Source: Bacillus pseudomycoides (GTDB lineage Bacteria > Bacillota > Bacilli > Bacillales > Bacillaceae_G). Taken from it: a DNA stretch of 46,979 nucleotides. The stretch's first letter is position 1. Each line of letters begins with the position of its first letter. The notes under the pieces are model-generated. The model did not search any database, was not told the origin of the DNA, and was given only the letters and a program-made list of their open reading frames with translations. The stretch spans positions 1-46,979 of the forward strand of contig NZ_NVOY01000026.1 in the NCBI RefSeq assembly GCF_002551005.1, in the 5' to 3' direction. The translations under genes were made by a program, and so were the position numbers. Positions 43,211 to 46,979 of this stretch are shown piece by piece.

Positions 43211-43573
43211 CTAGTCCCTACTACCAATTTCTTTTTGAATCTTTTTAGGTAACTTTTGAAAGACTAACTCATAGGAATGAATAATTAACTTCTCCCATAA
43301 CTCTTTAGGAATATTAGCATCTAAATAAATAGAATTCCAATGCACTTTATTCATGTAATATCCCGGGATAATACCTTCGTATGTTTCCCTTAAGTATTCA
43401 GCACGCTCAGGATCACATTTCAATGATAGTATAGGTTTGCCCGCTGAATCCCCACCAAACATAGCAAACATTTTACCTCCCACTTGATAACGATCTGCTT
43501 GCCATTCTATTTTGTAATCATGCGTTGCAGCAGGCTGATTTCCACAATAATCTTCTAATATATGCTTCTCCAT
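43211..43573 (-). CDS. MmcQ/YjbR family protein
   Basis: About 120 residues of the YjbR fold (double-wing, CyaY-like). WQADRYQVGGKMFAMFGG, LSLKCDPERAEYLRE, IIPGYYMNKVHWNSIYLD and the C-terminal SYELVFQKLPKKIQ match the family closely. Function is unknown; some members bind DNA. ATG 43573 follows AAGGAGTC; the frame to 43621 adds an unlikely hydrophobic extension. Confidence 0.87.
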   Translation of the reverse strand: MEKHILEDYCGNQPAATHDYKIEWQADRYQVGGKMFAMFGGDSAGKPILSLKCDPERAEYLRETYEGIIPGYYMNKVHWNSIYLDANIPKELWEKLIIHSYELVFQKLPKKIQKEIGSRD

Positions 43574-43626
43574 AACCAGACTCCTTATATAAAAAATTAT
43601 CACTACTAGCCCAAACAGCATTTATC

Positions 43627-44220
43627 TCAAATCATATGACGACTTGCAATTTGATACGTAAATAATATAAATGGTTCTTTACAGTCCCAACTGCTTAATT
43701 CCCTCTGAACTAACTCTTTATGTTTTTTAGAAATATCGCTAATCGCATTTCCAACCGACTTCCTTACATATTCGCTAGGGTCATTCTTTAAATTTGAAAG
43801 GAATTGTATTGCTACTTTAGGATTTTCTTTAAAAAATGGTTTTGATGTCCATACACGTAATCCTTCTGTAACAGCTCTTCTTACATTTGCGCTCATATCC
43901 GACAACCATTCATTTATAACTGGAAGGGCGTTTTCATACCCTGTTTTAGAACAAAATGTATCAAAGGCTTTGGCTAATACCTCTTGAGCTCGCCAATCAT
44001 GATTTTGACTGACCTTGCATCTTCAAAAATCAAGAATTTCCATATTGTATGGTGAAATTTCCCCTAATAAAAATATAGAAAAATACATCTGTTTAGAGTT
44101 ATTCTCTGCTACATACAAATGTACGGCTTCCGCGAAGATACTCTCCCAATTCTTATCTATACAATATTCACTAGCGTATTTTCTTAATGCCGTCATATTC
44201 ATACCATCTAACTCTAACAA
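43627..44220 (-). pseudogene. HEAT-repeat DNA alkylation repair-like protein with internal stop
   Basis: TTG 44220 behind GGAGGG opens a frame with helical HEAT-like repeats that ends at TGA (44023) after ...NMEILDF. Without a frame change the protein resumes (KVSQNHDWRAQEVLAKAFDTFC, then SANVRRAVTEGLRVW and SEYVRKSVGNAISDISKKH) to TGA 43627. This is the pattern of the AlkD/AlkC-like HEAT family, whose members excise alkylated bases. A Leu codon to TGA change would explain it. The N-terminal 65-residue and C-terminal 92-residue pieces are unlikely to function alone. Confidence 0.78.
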
Positions 44221-44257
44221 CTGTACTCCCTCCTCTCGTTACATACAATTCTTAAAA

Positions 44258-45058
44258 TTAACTTCCTGTACTAGTAAATGCACTTAACCCAAATTTCCAA
44301 AAACGATAAGCGATGAAACATAGTATGATAGCAACGAGTGGTGTGCACAATGAAACCCATTTATACCCCTTATCGAAGAAAAAGGCCGCTGGATAAAAGG
44401 ATGTAAAACTATAAGGAATAATAAACGTTAAAATAAATGCGATAACTTTATTATAAATCGTAATTGGATACCGTGAAAAATCACTTAAATTGAATACTGC
44501 TGATACAATAGGAAGGCTATCTGTCATCCAAAAAGAAAACGTAATAAAAAATAAATTTAATGCAACAAAGATAAGACCGCTGGATATGATCATAATGATG
44601 AGTATCAGTACATTTCCCAGTGTAATAGCAATATCAAGATTACTTATGGAATAATAAAGAACAATTCCCCCTATTATCAATTGCCCTATTCCATCTTGTT
44701 GAACACGCTCCGCTATAATTTGAAACAGAGGGTTAATAGGACGGATAAGTAAACGGTCTAAATTTCCTGTCCGAATATATTGCCATCCAATTGTCCATAA
44801 ATTATCAAAGAAAATATGATGGATTGCCCTTCCTGCAAAAGCAATTCCGTAGATTAAAAGAATTTGATAAAAATTCCATCCTTTTAAAGTTTCAATATGA
44901 TCAAATACTACTTTTATAAAAAAGATAGCGGCAAATTGTTGAATGAAGACTGAAAAAATTCCTATTAGAAAGTCTACTTTATATTCCATCATTACTTTTA
45001 AGTGTTGCTTAAAATAGACTATGTATAAAAATGAATATCGTTTAAGAGTTTGCAACAA
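44258..45058 (-). CDS. ABC-2 type exporter permease (DUF990-like), second subunit
   Basis: About 266 residues with six predicted membrane helices. The segment NLWTIGWQYIRTGNLDRLLIRPINPLFQ is the cytoplasmic family signature of the ABC_transport_6/DUF990 group. TTG 45058 lies 8 bp after GGGGGG, 5 bp behind the end of the first permease; GTG 45067, overlapping that stop as GTGA, is an alternative start. It is the last gene of the operon. Confidence 0.82.
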   Translation of the reverse strand: MLQTLKRYSFLYIVYFKQHLKVMMEYKVDFLIGIFSVFIQQFAAIFFIKVVFDHIETLKGWNFYQILLIYGIAFAGRAIHHIFFDNLWTIGWQYIRTGNLDRLLIRPINPLFQIIAERVQQDGIGQLIIGGIVLYYSISNLDIAITLGNVLILIIMIISSGLIFVALNLFFITFSFWMTDSLPIVSAVFNLSDFSRYPITIYNKVIAFILTFIIPYSFTSFYPAAFFFDKGYKWVSLCTPLVAIILCFIAYRFWKFGLSAFTSTGS

Positions 45059-45063
45059 TTCAC

Positions 45064-45852
45064 TCACCCCCCAAATATTGTGATTTTTCGAATTGCTAAC
45101 GCCCATAAGAATCTGACAAATACTGTAATAATAATTAACCATATGAATTGTGTTGCAATTGCCATATAAGCCTGCGTGCCTGATATTGAACCTGTATAAA
45201 TAGAAACAGGTATATAGACCATAGATTGAAAAGGTAAAAACATACTAATTTCTTGAAACCATTGTGGATAAATCGACAACGGGACAAGTGCCCCGGAACA
45301 AAATTGAATTACAGACTCTCGCAAAAGTCGAAGTCCCCATATATTAACAGTCCAAAAAGCTAATATACCAATAATAAGATCTAATTGAGTTCCAATTAAA
45401 ATACCTAAAACTACACTTACCGAAAATAATAGAAAAGACTCTAATGATTGTGGTAGTTGAATCCCTACAAACCAGATGGCAAAAAGCAGCATAGGAAACG
45501 TTGTACGCATAGAATTAGAAATTTTTTGTCCTATATCCATCGCTACAAGTTTATCTAACAAATGATATGGCTTCATAAGTTCCATTGCAATGTCACCTTG
45601 TTTAATCATTCTCGCTAAATTGTTCCCTACTCCTGATACGTATTGTTCCAATAACAAAGCAATAACCATATACGTTAGCATATTCGTCAGTGAAAGTTCT
45701 CCAACAGTCTCTTTACTCTCATATACAGCATTCCAAAAATAATATAACGTACACAATTTAACGATAATGGCAAATGTACCTGCCCAATACCACGCTGCAT
45801 ATGAAGTATCTAGCTTTATCTGCACTTTAAGCATTTCCCAATATTTTCTCAA
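45064..45852 (-). CDS. ABC-2 type exporter permease, first subunit
   Basis: About 262 residues with six membrane helices and the cytoplasmic block RMIKQGDIAMELMKPYHLLD, the counterpart of the block in the second permease (both have GD/GN-x-LxxP). Together the two subunits would form a heterodimeric exporter channel. TTG 45852 (RKYWEMLKVQIK after it) is behind GAGGTGAGGAG and overlaps the ATPase end by 26 bp; GTG 45864 and ATG 45834 are alternatives. Confidence 0.82.
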   Translation of the reverse strand: MRKYWEMLKVQIKLDTSYAAWYWAGTFAIIVKLCTLYYFWNAVYESKETVGELSLTNMLTYMVIALLLEQYVSGVGNNLARMIKQGDIAMELMKPYHLLDKLVAMDIGQKISNSMRTTFPMLLFAIWFVGIQLPQSLESFLLFSVSVVLGILIGTQLDLIIGILAFWTVNIWGLRLLRESVIQFCSGALVPLSIYPQWFQEISMFLPFQSMVYIPVSIYTGSISGTQAYMAIATQFIWLIIITVFVRFLWALAIRKITIFGG

Positions 45853-46855
45853 GGGACTCCTCACCTCCGTGCTGATAAAGATCTTTAATAATCGTCTCCA
45901 ATTTCGGATTTGAAATCGTTAAGTCTAGTATCTTATTGTGCCTTGCCAGTTCTGACAGCACATATTCCGACGAAACATTCTTTGTATGAAAACTTAGCTC
46001 TATGTGAGATGTATTTTCTGTTTCACTCTTATGAATCACGATGTCATTTTGTAATGATACAGGAATCTCAAACATTGTGTGCTCTTCTAATTCTAAAGAT
46101 AGGATGCGGTTATAAGAGAAACAATCTTTAAGTTCTTGTAAGTCGCCGTCATAAATAATAGTCCCTTTATCAATAATAATAATCCGCTCACAAAGCTCTT
46201 CTATATCCTGCATATCATGTGTAGTTAATACAACTGTTGCATTCAATTTCTTATTCATTTCCTTAATAAAACTACGTATTTTCGCCTTTACATCAATGTC
46301 TAAACCAATTGTAGGTTCATCTAAGAACACAACAGAAGGTTGATGAAGAAAAGCAGCAGCCAACTCACAACGCATTTTTTGTCCAAGTGATAGCTGGCGA
46401 ACAGGTAGGGGCATTAAATCCCCAAGATCCAGTACATCTTCAAATAAATGCAACATTTCCTGATACTTTGTTTCTGGAATCTCATAAACATGTTTTAATA
46501 GTTCAAAAGACTCTCGCACTGGAATATCCCAAGCAAGTTGTGTTCGTTGACCAAAAACAGCTCCAATATTTTTCGCATTTTCCTGTCTATTTTTGTATGG
46601 AATAATTCCATTCACCTTAATTTCACCAGTATCTGGAGTTAAAATTCCACACAACATCTTAATAGTAGTTGACTTTCCAGCACCGTTGAAACCGATATAT
46701 CCAACCATTTCCCCTTTTTCAACAGAAAAAGAAATCGGTTTTACCGCCTGCTTATCATAATATTTACGTTTTATTAAAGCTTTTATTGCACCCATTAAAC
46801 CTGGCTTCCGCTCTAAAATTTTATAACTCTTCGTAACATTCTTTACTTCAATCAT
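45827..46855 (-). CDS. ABC exporter ATP-binding subunit
   Basis: A 342-residue nucleotide-binding protein of the ABC-2/DrrA type. Walker A GFNGAGKST (about 55-63), Q-loop in GQRTQLAW, signature LSLGQKMR, Walker B VVFLDEPTIGLD and the switch His in LTTHDMQD are all present, followed by a C-terminal accessory domain (about 240-342). ATG 46855 follows AGGAGATTT. First gene of a three-gene operon with both permeases; the substrate is unknown, and related systems export antibiotics, sugars or lipids. The 124 bp upstream hold no promoter I can defend. Confidence 0.92.
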   Translation of the reverse strand: MIEVKNVTKSYKILERKPGLMGAIKALIKRKYYDKQAVKPISFSVEKGEMVGYIGFNGAGKSTTIKMLCGILTPDTGEIKVNGIIPYKNRQENAKNIGAVFGQRTQLAWDIPVRESFELLKHVYEIPETKYQEMLHLFEDVLDLGDLMPLPVRQLSLGQKMRCELAAAFLHQPSVVFLDEPTIGLDIDVKAKIRSFIKEMNKKLNATVVLTTHDMQDIEELCERIIIIDKGTIIYDGDLQELKDCFSYNRILSLELEEHTMFEIPVSLQNDIVIHKSETENTSHIELSFHTKNVSSEYVLSELARHNKILDLTISNPKLETIIKDLYQHGGEESLEKILGNA

Positions 46856-46979
46856 TTATAAATCTCCTACTTCCCCTTTTCTGAATATTAGCCGTTATAC
46901 AACTGAAGTATTATAGTAATCAAATAAATTCCTTCATTCTTTTTACACCTGCCTCTCATAGTAGAGTAAGAAACTGAAA

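Noticed and set aside
43110-43636. 14-bp perfect direct repeat TATCTCAAATCATA flanking the YjbR-like gene
   Set aside because: Several repeats of this length are expected by chance in 47 kb of AT-rich DNA; no other sign of a transposition event.
46856-46979. Promoter of the ABC operon (TTGATT...GTATAA or an isolated TATAAT)
   Set aside because: Several weak alternatives and none convincing.

Overview
The window looks like a chromosomal segment from the Bacillus cereus group (cereus/thuringiensis/anthracis type). The reasons are low G+C, strong AGGAGG-type ribosome binding sites, many TTG/GTG starts, close kinship of many proteins to Bacillus subtilis counterparts (CsoR/CopA/CopZ, OpuD, MntH, KimA, MurJ, HflX, FusB/Fbp), and two copies of a ~190 bp intergenic repeat that resembles the group-specific bcr1 element. 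No rRNA, tRNA, CRISPR array or prophage is visible. Everything is read by eye from the sequence; no search was run.

Layout. 1-0.5 kb: 5' part of a TnpB-related IS200/IS605-type gene running off the left edge. 0.6-4.75 kb: a CobW-type GTPase and a copper operon csoR-copA-copZ with its CsoR operator. 5-9.8 kb: a BCCT betaine/choline transporter, a membrane protein paired with a PspA/IM30 protein, and mntH. 9.9-12 kb: a ruined two-component locus with an intact OmpR-type regulator, a histidine kinase with two nonsense codons that breaks off and runs into a 5'-truncated M23 peptidase. 12-20 kb: OppA-type lipoprotein, MtaD deaminase, YunG-like protein, broken GNAT, P-loop kinase, lysophospholipase-like hydrolase, DODA-type dioxygenase, tandem GNAT. 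20-27.4 kb: CapA-family protein, msrA, FusB-family EF-G-binding protein, CD3324-like protein, MurJ-like flippase, fosmidomycin-type MFS exporter, GNAT. 27.4-29.2 kb: hflX behind a long structured leader. 29.5-35 kb: broken aldo/keto reductase, PPK2, ECF sigma/anti-sigma pair, MarR regulator, broken rhodanese, EVE protein. 35-44.3 kb: KimA-like K+ importer, MFS exporters, LysR regulator, broken aminoglycoside-phosphotransferase-like gene, YjbR-like protein, broken HEAT-repeat protein. 44.3-46.9 kb: a three-gene ABC-2 exporter operon.

The most interesting item is the hflX leader (about 28741-29116, minus strand). It has a good extended -10 promoter, a 13-codon leader ORF with its own Shine-Dalgarno (MILIRLRLNTLCQ), a long-range helix that traps the start of that ORF, and two intrinsic-terminator hairpins before hflX. 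The leader peptide contains the RLR macrolide-arrest motif and resembles the ErmDL arrest peptide beyond it (RLRxxTLxQ). I infer macrolide- or ketolide-induced ribosome stalling that relieves transcription attenuation of a ribosome-splitting GTPase, comparable to Listeria HflXr.

A second theme is gene decay. At least seven genes carry nonsense, frameshift or truncation lesions (histidine kinase, M23 peptidase, GNAT, aldo/keto reductase, rhodanese, phosphotransferase, HEAT-repeat protein), scattered among otherwise intact genes.
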